Position numbers and translations under genes: made by a program. A DNA stretch of 64,000 bases from Rhizorhabdus histidinilytica. Its GTDB lineage: Bacteria; Pseudomonadota; Alphaproteobacteria; Sphingomonadales; Sphingomonadaceae. The stretch's first letter is position 1; each line of letters starts with the position of its first letter. This document shows positions 53,062 to 60,896 of this stretch, piece after piece. The stretch lies in assembly GCF_900167915.1 (NCBI RefSeq), contig NZ_FUYM01000003.1:248001-312000 (forward strand), in the 5' to 3' direction. The notes beneath the pieces are model-generated. The model was not told the DNA's origin and did no database searches. It was given only the letters and a program-made list of their open reading frames with translations.

Positions 53062-53475
53062 CTAGCCTCCGACGGGCTCGACCCGGGCCATCGCCAGCGC
53101 CATGCCCTCCAGGGCATCGGCCATCCGGGCGGCGAGGTCCGGGTCGCTCGTCCGATCGACGATCGCCAGCCGCATCGCATCGGTCCATTGCCGGGCGGTG
53201 CCGGCGCCGATGGCGATCCCGCCATGGACCGACATCACGCATTTGCCGGGATTGTCGGCGAACCAGTCGCGCGGCCCGCCGAGCCAGGCCGTGAGGAAAC
53301 CGGCGAGCGAACGGCGCATCGGCGCGAGATCGTCGGCGTGCAGCGCGCGCAGCTCGGCGAAGCGCGGCTCCGCATCCATCAGGTCGTAGAAGCGATCGAC
53401 GATCGCCCGCACCACCGGCGCGCCGCCGATCCGTCCATAGGGGGTCGCCCCCGCCTCGATCCCGCCATCGGCCAT
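53062..53475 (-). CDS. Truncated haemoglobin, group II
   Basis: 137-residue 2-on-2 globin: PYGRIGGAPVVRAIVDRFYDLMD at the N terminus, WLGGPRDWF and the proximal His in SVHGGIAIGAGTARQW. The family binds O2 or NO. ATG 53475 is preceded by GGGAGGA, better than an in-frame codon at 53532. Convergent with the glutathione peroxidase gene; the two flank a family-B repeat. Confidence 0.9.
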   Translation of the reverse strand: MADGGIEAGATPYGRIGGAPVVRAIVDRFYDLMDAEPRFAELRALHADDLAPMRRSLAGFLTAWLGGPRDWFADNPGKCVMSVHGGIAIGAGTARQWTDAMRLAIVDRTSDPDLAARMADALEGMALAMARVEPVGG

Positions 53476-53683
53476 GCGATCCTCCCATTCGTCGGAGGAT
53501 GCTTCCTGCCGGAAGCGGCGGCATGGCCGCATTGACCGCGGTCAAAAGGACTCGCCGGAACGCCCTTCATCCGCTCGTCCTGAGAGTCTGCTTCAAAAGT
53601 TCCCGCTCGCCCTGAGGAAGCATTGAGCCTAGTCGAAATGCTGTCTCGAAGGGGCGTTCGAGGCTGGAAATATCCTTCGATAT

Positions 53684-53717
53684 GGGCCTTCGCCAAGCTC
53701 AGTCCCTACTCAGGATG
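53684..53717 (-). repeat. Dispersed extragenic repeat, family B (minus copy)
   Basis: The reverse complement matches the 47860-47893 element at 33 of 34 positions. Degenerate related sequence (CGCTCGTCCTGAG, CGCTCGCCCTGAGGAAG) lies at about 53572-53650, so the 255-bp gap 53476-53730 is mostly repeat DNA and holds no gene. Confidence 0.7.
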
Positions 53718-53730
53718 TGCGGGCGATCGC

Positions 53731-55008
53731 TCAGAGCGACCAGCGCCGGACCCCGGGCAGGTCGAGCCCGCCCCACATGCCCTTGAGATCGGCGACCAGG
53801 CCGTCCGGCTTCACCAGCGCGGCGAGGCGATCGGCCGGCAGCGCGGCATAGTCGCCGTGCGAGACCGCCCCGATCACGGCGTCGTAGCGCCCGTCGAGCG
53901 CATCGGCGGCGAGGTCGACGCCATATTCGTGGCGCGCCTCCGCCGGATCGGCGAGCGGATCATGGATCACCACCTCGTGCCGCAGCCATTCGAGCCGGCG
54001 GACGACGTCGATCACCCGCGAGTTGCGCAGGTCGGGGACATTCTCCTTGAAGGTCAGCCCGAGCATCAGGATGCGCGATCCGCTGGCGATCTTCTCGTGG
54101 ATCTGGTCGGCGATCCAGGCGCCCATGCCGTCGTTCGTGCCGCGCCCCGCGAGGATGACGCGCGGATCATGGCCGAGCTGCTGTGCGAGATAGCTGAGAT
54201 AATAGGGGTCGACGCCGATGCAGTGGCCGCCGACCAGGCCCGGCACGAAGCGCAGGAAGTTCCACTTGGTCCCCGCCGCCGCGAGCACGTCCCAGATCGA
54301 GATGCCGACCTTGCCGAAGATCTGGGTGATCTCGTTGACGAAGGCGATGTTGATGTCGCGCTGGGCGTTCTCGATCACCTTGGCCGCCTCTGCCACCTTG
54401 ATCGAGGCGGCCCGGAAGGTGCCGCCGGTCGTAACGGCGCCGTAGATCGCGCAGAGCGTGTCGAGCACCTCCGGATTCTCGCCGGCCACCACCTTGGTGA
54501 TGCGGTCGACGGTATGCTCGCGGTCGCCCGGGTTGATCCGTTCGGGGCTGTAGCCGAGGAAGAAGTCGGTGCCGCGCTTGAGGCCCGACAGCTTCTCCAG
54601 CTCGGGCCCGCAGAGATCCTCGGTCACGCCGGGATAGACGGTGCTCTCATAGACGATGATCGTCCCCCGGCCGGGCTCGAGCACCGATGCGACGCTGCGG
54701 GTCGCCGACATCACCGGGCCGAGATCGGGGCGGTTGGCATGGTCGACCGGGGTCGGCACGGTGACGATGACGACGTCGGCGTCGGCCGCCTCGCCGATCG
54801 CGGTGGTCAGCCCCAGCGTCGAGGCGGCGAGCACATCGGCGGTCAGCTCGTTGGTCCGGTCATGGCCGCGCTTGAGCTCGTTGACGCGGCCCTGGTCGAT
54901 GTCGATGCCGACGGTCGGGAAATGCTTCGCCAGCGCCACCGCCAGCGGCAGGCCGACATATCCCAGACCGATCACCGCGATCCGGCTCGTTCCTCGTTCA
55001 ACGCTCAC
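53731..55008 (-). CDS. UDP-HexNAc 6-dehydrogenase (nucleotide sugar dehydrogenase)
   Basis: 425 residues of the WbpA/WbpO/TviB group that oxidises C6 of UDP-N-acetylhexosamine with two NAD. N-terminal Rossmann loop IAVIGLGYVGLPLAVALAKHF; central NEITQIFGKVGISIWDVL and VPGLVGGHCIGVDPYYLSY, which includes the catalytic Cys (GGHCIG); C-terminal UDP-binding domain. GTG 55008 lies behind GGGGGG. Starts 25 bp after the epimerase gene, so both are one operon. Confidence 0.93.
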   Translation of the reverse strand: MSVERGTSRIAVIGLGYVGLPLAVALAKHFPTVGIDIDQGRVNELKRGHDRTNELTADVLAASTLGLTTAIGEAADADVVIVTVPTPVDHANRPDLGPVMSATRSVASVLEPGRGTIIVYESTVYPGVTEDLCGPELEKLSGLKRGTDFFLGYSPERINPGDREHTVDRITKVVAGENPEVLDTLCAIYGAVTTGGTFRAASIKVAEAAKVIENAQRDINIAFVNEITQIFGKVGISIWDVLAAAGTKWNFLRFVPGLVGGHCIGVDPYYLSYLAQQLGHDPRVILAGRGTNDGMGAWIADQIHEKIASGSRILMLGLTFKENVPDLRNSRVIDVVRRLEWLRHEVVIHDPLADPAEARHEYGVDLAADALDGRYDAVIGAVSHGDYAALPADRLAALVKPDGLVADLKGMWGGLDLPGVRRWSL

Positions 55009-55033
55009 GCATACCCCCCAGTCGACAGGTTGA

Positions 55034-56062
55034 CTAAAGTGCCTCCACCTTGGCGAGGTGCCGGTACCAGGGCAATGCCTCGTCCAAGCCTTCGGCGATC
55101 CGGTGCGTCGGCGCATAGCCGACCAGTGCGGCCGCGGCGCCGATATCCGCCAGCGAATGACGCACGTCGCCGGGCCGGAAATCGCCATGCTCGGCGTCGC
55201 GGTCATAGATGACCCCGTCACGGCGCAGCGCGTCGCGGAGCAACGCGAACAGCTCGGACAAGGTGGTCCGGTCGCCGACCGCGACGTTGAGCAGATGCGC
55301 CTCCCCCGCCGGCGCGAACAGCGCGGCGCGCAGATTGGCCTGCACCGCGTTGGCGACGTAGCAGAAGTCTCGGCTCGTCTCACCGTCGCCATTGATCAGC
55401 ACGGGATCGCCCGCGATCATCGCCGCGGTCCAGCGCGGGATCACCGCCGCATAGGCGCCGTTCGGGTCCTGGCGCGGGCCGAAGACGTTGAAGTAGCGCA
55501 GGCCGACCGATCCGAAGCCGTAGTTGCGGCGATAGACCTCGGCCACCAGCTCGTTGTGGAGCTTGGTCAGCGCATAGGGCGACAGCACCCGGCCGATCCG
55601 CCCCTCGACCTTGGGAAGGTTGGGCTCGTCGCCATAGACCGAGCTCGACGAGGCGTAGACGAAGCTGCCGACCCCGGCGAGCCGGGCGGCGTCGATGATA
55701 TTGGCGAAGCCGGTGGCGTTGGTGTCGTGCGACGAGAGCGGATCGGCGATCGAGCGCGGCACCGAACCCAGCGCCGCCTGGTGCAGCACATGATCGATCC
55801 CGGCGACCGCCGCCGCGCAGTCCGCCCGGTCGCGGATGTCGCCCTCGATGAAGTCGAAGCGCGCCCAGGCATCCTCGCCCACCCGATCGCGGACATCGTC
55901 GAGATTGCTGCGATGGCCGGTCGCGAAATTGTCGAGACCGCGCACCGACTGCCCCGCCGCGAGCAGCGTCTGGACCAGGTGCGAACCGATGAATCCGGCG
56001 GCTCCGGTGACCAGCCAGCGGACCTGGCGGGAGCGGAGCGTGCGATCGAGATCCATGGTCAT
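55034..56062 (-). CDS. UDP-N-acetylglucosamine 4-epimerase-like (WbpP/TviC type)
   Basis: 342-residue short-chain epimerase: [19 protein letters not shown] (NAD loop), [16 protein letters not shown] with catalytic Ser, and [10 protein letters not shown] with YxxxK. The N-terminal extension and the [24 protein letters not shown] segment are WbpP-like. Together with the dehydrogenase it would make UDP-GalNAcA-type precursors for an O-antigen or capsule (as in Vi antigen), though no glycosyltransferases lie nearby. ATG 56062 and 56056 are both possible. Confidence 0.92.
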   Translation of the reverse strand: MTMDLDRTLRSRQVRWLVTGAAGFIGSHLVQTLLAAGQSVRGLDNFATGHRSNLDDVRDRVGEDAWARFDFIEGDIRDRADCAAAVAGIDHVLHQAALGSVPRSIADPLSSHDTNATGFANIIDAARLAGVGSFVYASSSSVYGDEPNLPKVEGRIGRVLSPYALTKLHNELVAEVYRRNYGFGSVGLRYFNVFGPRQDPNGAYAAVIPRWTAAMIAGDPVLINGDGETSRDFCYVANAVQANLRAALFAPAGEAHLLNVAVGDRTTLSELFALLRDALRRDGVIYDRDAEHGDFRPGDVRHSLADIGAAAALVGYAPTHRIAEGLDEALPWYRHLAKVEAL

Positions 56063-56178
56063 GGATCGGACGCCTAGCCGATCTTCGTTACGGCGGGAAT
56101 TGGCAATGTCGCCCGATCGCTCGTTTCGCACGCAATTCATCCTTTGAACCGTCACGTCCCGTCGCTATCTGGCGCGGC

Positions 56179-57183
56179 ATGACCGACTATCGCCAGCCCG
56201 CCGAATGGGCCCCGCACGACGCCGTCTGGATCGGCTTTCCGAGCCACCCCGAATTGTGGGAGGACGACCTCGAACCCGCGCGGGCCGAGGTGATCGCCTT
56301 CGCCCGTGCCGTCCATGCCGGCGGCCGGGGCGAACGGGTGATCCTGGTCGCGGCCGACGAGGCCTCGGCCGATCGCGCCGCCGAACTGGCGGGCGACGCC
56401 GCGCAGGTGATCGTCGAGCCGTTCGGCGACATCTGGCTCCGCGACAGCGCGCCGATCATCGTGCGCGGGCCGGACGGCCTTGCCGCGACCGATTTCGGCT
56501 TCAACTGGTGGGGCGGCAAATATGAGCTGCCCGGCGACGAGAGCATCGGCGCGCGGCTCGCAGCCCGCACCGGCCGTCCCGTCCGCACCCGCGACTGGAT
56601 CTTCGAGGGCGGCGCGATCGACGTCGACGGCGCCGGCATCGGCGTGACCACCGAGCAATGCCTGCTCAACCCGAACCGCAACCCCGACCTCGACCGCGCC
56701 GCGATCGAGGCGCGACTGGCCGAGGGCCTCGGCGTCGAACGGCTGCTGTGGCTGGGCGACGGCCTGGCCAACGACCATACCGACGGCCATGTCGACAATC
56801 TCGCCCGCTTCGTGGCGCCGGGAGTTATCGCGATCCCCGAGCCGGCCGGCGCGGACGATCCCAACGCGGCGGTCTATGCCGACGCCAAGGCGCGCGCGCT
56901 GGCCTTCGGGCTGCAGGTGGTGGGCATCCCCTCCCCCGGCGCGGTCGAGAGCGAAGCCGAAGAGGGAGACGAGGGAGAGATCATCCCCGCCTCCTACATG
57001 AACTTCTACATCGGCAATGCCGCGGTGGTGGTGCCGCTCTACGGCGCGCCCAACGACGAGGCGGCGGTGGCGGCGATCGGCGCGCTGTTCCCCGGCCGCG
57101 CGGTTGTCGGCTTCCGCGCCGACCATATATTGACCGGCGGCGGCAGCTTCCATTGCATCAGCCAGCAGATACCGGCCGCTTGA
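56179..57183 (+). CDS. aguA: Agmatine deiminase
   Basis: 334 residues of the PPADeiminase fold converting agmatine to N-carbamoylputrescine. Key segments: EWAPHDAVWIGFPSHPELW, IWLRDSAPIIV, FGFNWWGGKY, NDHTDGHVDNLARFV (catalytic His/Asp) and the nucleophile Cys in GGGSFHCISQQ. Thirteen bases separate it from aguB. Confidence 0.96.
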   Translation: MTDYRQPAEWAPHDAVWIGFPSHPELWEDDLEPARAEVIAFARAVHAGGRGERVILVAADEASADRAAELAGDAAQVIVEPFGDIWLRDSAPIIVRGPDGLAATDFGFNWWGGKYELPGDESIGARLAARTGRPVRTRDWIFEGGAIDVDGAGIGVTTEQCLLNPNRNPDLDRAAIEARLAEGLGVERLLWLGDGLANDHTDGHVDNLARFVAPGVIAIPEPAGADDPNAAVYADAKARALAFGLQVVGIPSPGAVESEAEEGDEGEIIPASYMNFYIGNAAVVVPLYGAPNDEAAVAAIGALFPGRAVVGFRADHILTGGGSFHCISQQIPAA

Positions 57184-57196
57184 GGACCCAGACGAG

Positions 57197-58045
57197 ATGA
57201 CCCAGATCAGCGTGGCGGCGCTCCAGCTCGCCTTCAGCGACGACATCGACGCCAACATCGCCGAAGTCTCGAAGCTCGTGCGCGAGGCGGCCGGCAAGGG
57301 CGCGCAGGTGGTGCTGCCGCCCGAACTGTTCGAGGGCCATTATTTCTGCCAGGTCGAGGATGAGGGCATGTTCGCCCGCGCTCGGCCGGTCGGCGAGCAC
57401 AAGGCCGTCCGGGCGATGCAGGCGCTCGCCGCCGAGCTCAAGGTCCATATCCCGACCAGCTTCTTCGAAGCGGACGGGCCGCACCATTACAACAGCCTGG
57501 CGATGATCGATCCCGACGGCCGGGTGCAGGGCGTCTACCGCAAGAGCCACATTCCCGACGGGCCGGGCTATGAGGAGAAATTCTACTTCCGCCCCGGCAA
57601 TACCGGCTTCAAGGTGTGGCCGGCCGAGGGCACCACGGTCGGCGTCGGCATCTGCTGGGACCAATGGTATCCCGAGACCGCGCGGGCGATGATGCTGATG
57701 GGCGCGCAGATCCTGTTCTACCCGACCGCGATCGGCAACGAGCCGCACGATCCGGACCTCGACACCAGCCGGCTGTGGCGCCGGGCGATGATCGGCCATG
57801 CCGTGTCGAACGTCGTGCCGGTGGTCGCCGCCAACCGGATCGGCACCGAGAACGGCCAGACCTTCTACGGCCACAGCTTCATCTGCGACCAGCGCGGCGA
57901 CCTGCTCGCCGAATTCGGCGCGACCGAGACCGGCGTGCTGGTGGCGACCCTCGACATCGACCTCGCCAAGCGGCATCGTGCCGCCTTCGGCTTCTTCCGC
58001 GACCGGCGGCCCGAGCTCTACGGGCGGCTGGCCGAGGACATCTGA
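57197..58045 (+). CDS. aguB: N-carbamoylputrescine amidase
   Basis: 282-residue nitrilase-fold amidohydrolase completing putrescine formation. Triad: Glu in VVLPPELFEGHYF, Lys in GVYRKSHIPDGPGY and Cys in VGVGICWDQWYPE. Downstream of aguA in the same operon and followed 11 bases later by an ABM-domain gene. Confidence 0.97.
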   Translation: MTQISVAALQLAFSDDIDANIAEVSKLVREAAGKGAQVVLPPELFEGHYFCQVEDEGMFARARPVGEHKAVRAMQALAAELKVHIPTSFFEADGPHHYNSLAMIDPDGRVQGVYRKSHIPDGPGYEEKFYFRPGNTGFKVWPAEGTTVGVGICWDQWYPETARAMMLMGAQILFYPTAIGNEPHDPDLDTSRLWRRAMIGHAVSNVVPVVAANRIGTENGQTFYGHSFICDQRGDLLAEFGATETGVLVATLDIDLAKRHRAAFGFFRDRRPELYGRLAEDI

Positions 58046-58056
58046 GAGGAGAACCC

Positions 58057-58350
58057 ATGACGACCGCACGGCTCTACATCATGCACGCCAAGGAAGGCCG
58101 CGACGCCGAGCTCGAGACCGCGCTGCGCGACCTGGCCGCGGCGGTCGCCGGCTTCGCCGGATCGGAAGGCGCCGAGGTGCTGCGCGACGCCGGCAACGAG
58201 CGCCGCTTCGTCCTGATCGAGAAGTGGGCGAGCATCGAAGCCCATGAGGCGACCAAGGAGCCGTTCAAGAAGCTGCCGATGATGGGCGCGCTGATGGAGG
58301 CGCTCGATGGCCCGCCGGACGGCTCCTATTACGACTATCTGGTGAAGTAA
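58057..58350 (+). CDS. Antibiotic-biosynthesis-monooxygenase (ABM) domain protein
   Basis: 97 residues, single dimeric ferredoxin-like ABM domain (KEGRDAELETALRDLAAAV; RFVLIEKWASIEAHEAT; FKKLPMMGAL). Such proteins can be cofactor-free quinol monooxygenases, but the active residues are not assignable. GAGGAG precedes the ATG, and the gene follows aguB by 11 bases, so it is in the putrescine operon. Link to polyamines unknown. Confidence 0.88.
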   Translation: MTTARLYIMHAKEGRDAELETALRDLAAAVAGFAGSEGAEVLRDAGNERRFVLIEKWASIEAHEATKEPFKKLPMMGALMEALDGPPDGSYYDYLVK

Positions 58351-58372
58351 GGGTCGGGGCCGCCCCCCGCCG

Positions 58373-59638
58373 TCAAGGCGCGCGGGGCGGCTCGATCTCG
58401 GCGGGCTCGATCTCGTCCAGCCGCCCGCCTTCCCATTTCGCGACGATCACGCTCGCCACCGCATTGCCGACGACGTTGGTCGCCGAGCGGCCCATGTCGA
58501 GGAAATGGTCGACCGCGAGGATCAGCAGCAGGCCGGCCTCGGGAATGTCGAAGAAGGCCAGGGTCGACGAGATGATCACCAGGCTGGCGCGCGGCACGCC
58601 GGCGATCCCCTTCGACGTCACCATCAGGATCAGCAGCATCGTCACCTGATGCGCGAAGGTCAGCTCGATGCCGTAGGCCTGCGCGATGAACATCGTCGCG
58701 AAGGTGCAGTAGATCATCGAGCCGTCGAGGTTGAACGAATAGCCGAGCGGCAGCACGAAGCTGGCGATGCGCGGCGGCACGCCGAACCGGTCGAGCGCCT
58801 CCAGCGTGCGCGGGAAGGCCGCTTCGGAGGAGGCGGTGCTGAACGCCAGCAGGATCGGCTCGCGGATATAGCGGATCAGCAGCTTCGACCGGCCGCCGAC
58901 GATCAGGTAGCAGAGCAGCAGCAGCAAGCCCCACAGCAGGAACATCGACAGATAGAAGCTGCCCATGAACTTGCCGAAGCTGAGCAGGATGCCGGGGCCC
59001 TGCTCGGCGAGCGCGGTGGTGACGGCCGCGAACACCGCGAAGGGGGCGAAGCGCATCACATAGTCGGTGATCTGGAGCATCACCTGCACCAGCGCCTCGA
59101 TGCCGCGCACCAGCGGCGCGGCGCGCTCGCCGACCGCGGTGATCGCGACCCCGGTGAACACCGAGAAGACGACGATCTGGAGGATCTCGTTGGTCGCCAT
59201 CGCCTCGAAGAAGCTCTTGGGCACGAGATGGGTGACGAACTGCTTCAGCGAGAAATCGGCCTGCGAAACCCCCGCCGAGGCGCCTTCGGGCGGCAGCACC
59301 AGATCGGCGCCGACGCCGGGCTGGAGCAGGTTGACCATGATCAGGCCGAGGGTCAGCGACATCAGGCTGGCGGTCAGGAACCAGGCGATCGAGCGGAAGC
59401 CGACCCGGCCGAGCGCGGCGGTGTCACCCATATGCGCGATGCCGGTGACGAGCGTCGCGAACACCAGCGGCGCGATGATCATCTTGATCAGCCGCAGGAA
59501 CAGCTCGGTGAGGATCGAGATATGGCCGGTGACGTCGGTCAGGGTGGCGGGGTCGGTGATCGTCCGGTTGAGCGTGATGCCGACGACGATGCCGGCGATC
59601 ATCGCGCCGAGGATATAGTAAGTGAGGCGCTTGGCCAC
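58373..59638 (-). CDS. Dicarboxylate/amino acid:cation symporter (DAACS)
   Basis: 421-residue inner-membrane transporter of the GltP/DctA family: about eight TM helices and two re-entrant loops. The serine-rich first hairpin is AFSTASSEAAFPRTLE, and TM7 carries the FNLDGSMIYCTFATMFIAQ Na-binding segment. GTG 59638 is chosen, with CGGAGA six bases upstream; an in-frame codon at 59677 is less well supported. Substrate (glutamate, aspartate or C4-dicarboxylate) cannot be told apart by eye. Confidence 0.92.
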   Translation of the reverse strand: MAKRLTYYILGAMIAGIVVGITLNRTITDPATLTDVTGHISILTELFLRLIKMIIAPLVFATLVTGIAHMGDTAALGRVGFRSIAWFLTASLMSLTLGLIMVNLLQPGVGADLVLPPEGASAGVSQADFSLKQFVTHLVPKSFFEAMATNEILQIVVFSVFTGVAITAVGERAAPLVRGIEALVQVMLQITDYVMRFAPFAVFAAVTTALAEQGPGILLSFGKFMGSFYLSMFLLWGLLLLLCYLIVGGRSKLLIRYIREPILLAFSTASSEAAFPRTLEALDRFGVPPRIASFVLPLGYSFNLDGSMIYCTFATMFIAQAYGIELTFAHQVTMLLILMVTSKGIAGVPRASLVIISSTLAFFDIPEAGLLLILAVDHFLDMGRSATNVVGNAVASVIVAKWEGGRLDEIEPAEIEPPRAP

Positions 59639-59754
59639 GGGCGTCTCCGAAAAGGATGTCGCCTCTGGTCGGGCCAAAGCCCGGCCGGGTCAACCCCGGA
59701 CACCGCCCAGCCGGCTGAAAGCCATGGCCGATCGATCGGTCATGACCTCTGAAT

Positions 59755-59769
59755 GTTCCTATTTTGTTC
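59755..59769. promoter_or_regulatory. LexA-type SOS box (GTTC-N7-GTTC)
   Basis: GTTCCTATTTTGTTC fits the alphaproteobacterial LexA consensus GTTC-N7-GTTC exactly, including the usual T-rich spacer. It abuts the -35 hexamer at 59770, so LexA bound here would exclude RNA polymerase. It is 56 bases upstream of the zincin-like gene. A second symmetry, GTTCCTAT (59755-59762) and ATAGGAAC (59794-59801), brackets the promoter. Confidence 0.7.
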
Positions 59770-59798
59770 TTGACAAAAAGACGTTCCCGCTCTATAGG
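59770..59798 (+). promoter_or_regulatory. Consensus-like promoter of the zincin-lipoprotein operon
   Basis: TTGACA (59770-59775) and TATAGG (59793-59798) are spaced by exactly 17 bases. The expected transcript starts about 20 bases before ATG 59825. One of the clearest sigma-70-type promoters in the window. Confidence 0.65.
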
Positions 59799-59824
59799 AA
59801 CGGTCCATTGACCGAGGCCTACAT

Positions 59825-60412
59825 ATGCAAAAGCGCAGCCCCCAGCCGAACCGTCCCAAGCCCGGACCCAACCCTCTCACATCGCCGGTGGTGGCGAGAA
59901 TTGTCGCCGACGTTCGCCGCCGGCAGGCTGAGGCCGAACAGGCCGCAGCGAACCGCCTGCTTCCCTCGAACCGCTTCACCGATGCCTTGGGGAAAGCCTA
60001 TGCCGCACCCCTTACATTCGCCGGCGGCGTGGCTGGCCTGGCGAATGTCGCCGCCGCCCGACTGGCTGGCGACAAGCGTGCCGGCATTTCCGTGCGGGAC
60101 AACGGCATCCAGTTCGAAAGTGGTTATCTCGGCGAGAAGGACCGCGCGTTCACGCTCGGCAATGCCGTTCTGCACGGCCCGGGAAGCAGGCCGGAGGATC
60201 CAGTCGGACGAAGCTATGATCGGCAACCTACGCAAGCCAACACGGCGGAACATGAAAGCGGCCACACTTACCAATATCAGAAATTCGGCTTCGTCCCCCT
60301 ATATCTGTTGAGTGCACTATATGGCGCCTTGAACGGCACGCCCAATCCATATGAACGGGAAGCCGACGATTTCGCCAACTGGGTGCATCGCCAAAGACGA
60401 TCGCAACGATGA
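59825..60412 (+). CDS. Putative zincin metallopeptidase (HESGH), function unknown
   Basis: 195 residues with no recognised named family. A proline-rich, basic N terminus (residues 1-20) and a helical Ala-rich region (25-85) lead to a beta segment (GISVRDNGIQFESGYL). Then AEHESGHTYQYQKFG carries HExxH at 143-147. A hydrophobic stretch (FVPLYLLSALYGAL) and EREADDF (E177, E179) supply a plausible third zinc ligand. No signal peptide. This HExxH-YLL-EREAD arrangement resembles metallopeptidase domains at the ends of polymorphic toxins (inference). Preceded by a LexA-type box; overlaps the lipoprotein gene by four bases. More A+T-rich than its neighbours. Confidence 0.72.
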   Translation: MQKRSPQPNRPKPGPNPLTSPVVARIVADVRRRQAEAEQAAANRLLPSNRFTDALGKAYAAPLTFAGGVAGLANVAAARLAGDKRAGISVRDNGIQFESGYLGEKDRAFTLGNAVLHGPGSRPEDPVGRSYDRQPTQANTAEHESGHTYQYQKFGFVPLYLLSALYGALNGTPNPYEREADDFANWVHRQRRSQR

Positions 60413-60828
60413 AGACATCGATCGCTCTTGCTTTCCTCGTCTTGGCCGGCTGCGATGCAATTCCTGTCACGATACCCAACGATACCGCACAAACCGTGTG
60501 GATAGACATGATCGATCGCAGATTTCCAAGATACATAGAATTAACAGAACTTGCGCCCGGCATTCGGGATGGTGCTCGATATTGCTGGAACAAAACCGAC
60601 ACCATCCTGTTGGCGACCCAGCAATATCTCCACCCCGTCGCCTTCGATCCGAAGGAGTTTTGCGATCCTGACGAATGCGATTGCGCGATTCCCGTCAGCC
60701 GGATGGTGAAACGGCTGACTCCCGCTTTCGTGGCCGAGAATCAGCGGGAGACCTGCGCGGGTCGAGGGGCGTTCCTCACCGCGGAGGCGCGTGTGCAACT
60801 CTGCGCGACGCCGGCCCCATCGCAATAA
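60409..60828 (+). CDS. Cys-rich lipoprotein coupled to the zincin-like protein
   Basis: 139 residues. Signal peptide and lipobox MKTSIALAFLVLAGC place C15 as the lipidated residue. The mature part has several further cysteines (YCWNK, EFCDPDECDCAIP, ETCAGRG, VQLCATP), suggesting disulfides in the periplasm. No match to a family I know. Its ATGA overlap with the metallopeptidase-like gene shows co-translation. A role as immunity protein, inhibitor or anchor for the zincin is speculative. Confidence 0.75.
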   Translation: MKTSIALAFLVLAGCDAIPVTIPNDTAQTVWIDMIDRRFPRYIELTELAPGIRDGARYCWNKTDTILLATQQYLHPVAFDPKEFCDPDECDCAIPVSRMVKRLTPAFVAENQRETCAGRGAFLTAEARVQLCATPAPSQ

Positions 60829-60835
60829 ACGCAAG

Positions 60836-60876
60836 GCCGCAGGAGGAAAGCCGATACCCGGCTTTCCTCCTGCGGC
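60836..60876. terminator. 18-bp perfect hairpin between the lipoprotein and AmpG-like genes
   Basis: Eighteen-base perfect arms (60836-60853 and 60859-60876) with a five-base loop begin seven bases after the lipoprotein stop. No U-tract. It probably terminates the SOS-box operon or insulates the permease gene, whose ATG is 20 bases beyond. Confidence 0.6.
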
Positions 60877-60896
60877 GGCTTCGCTATGGTCGCGGC

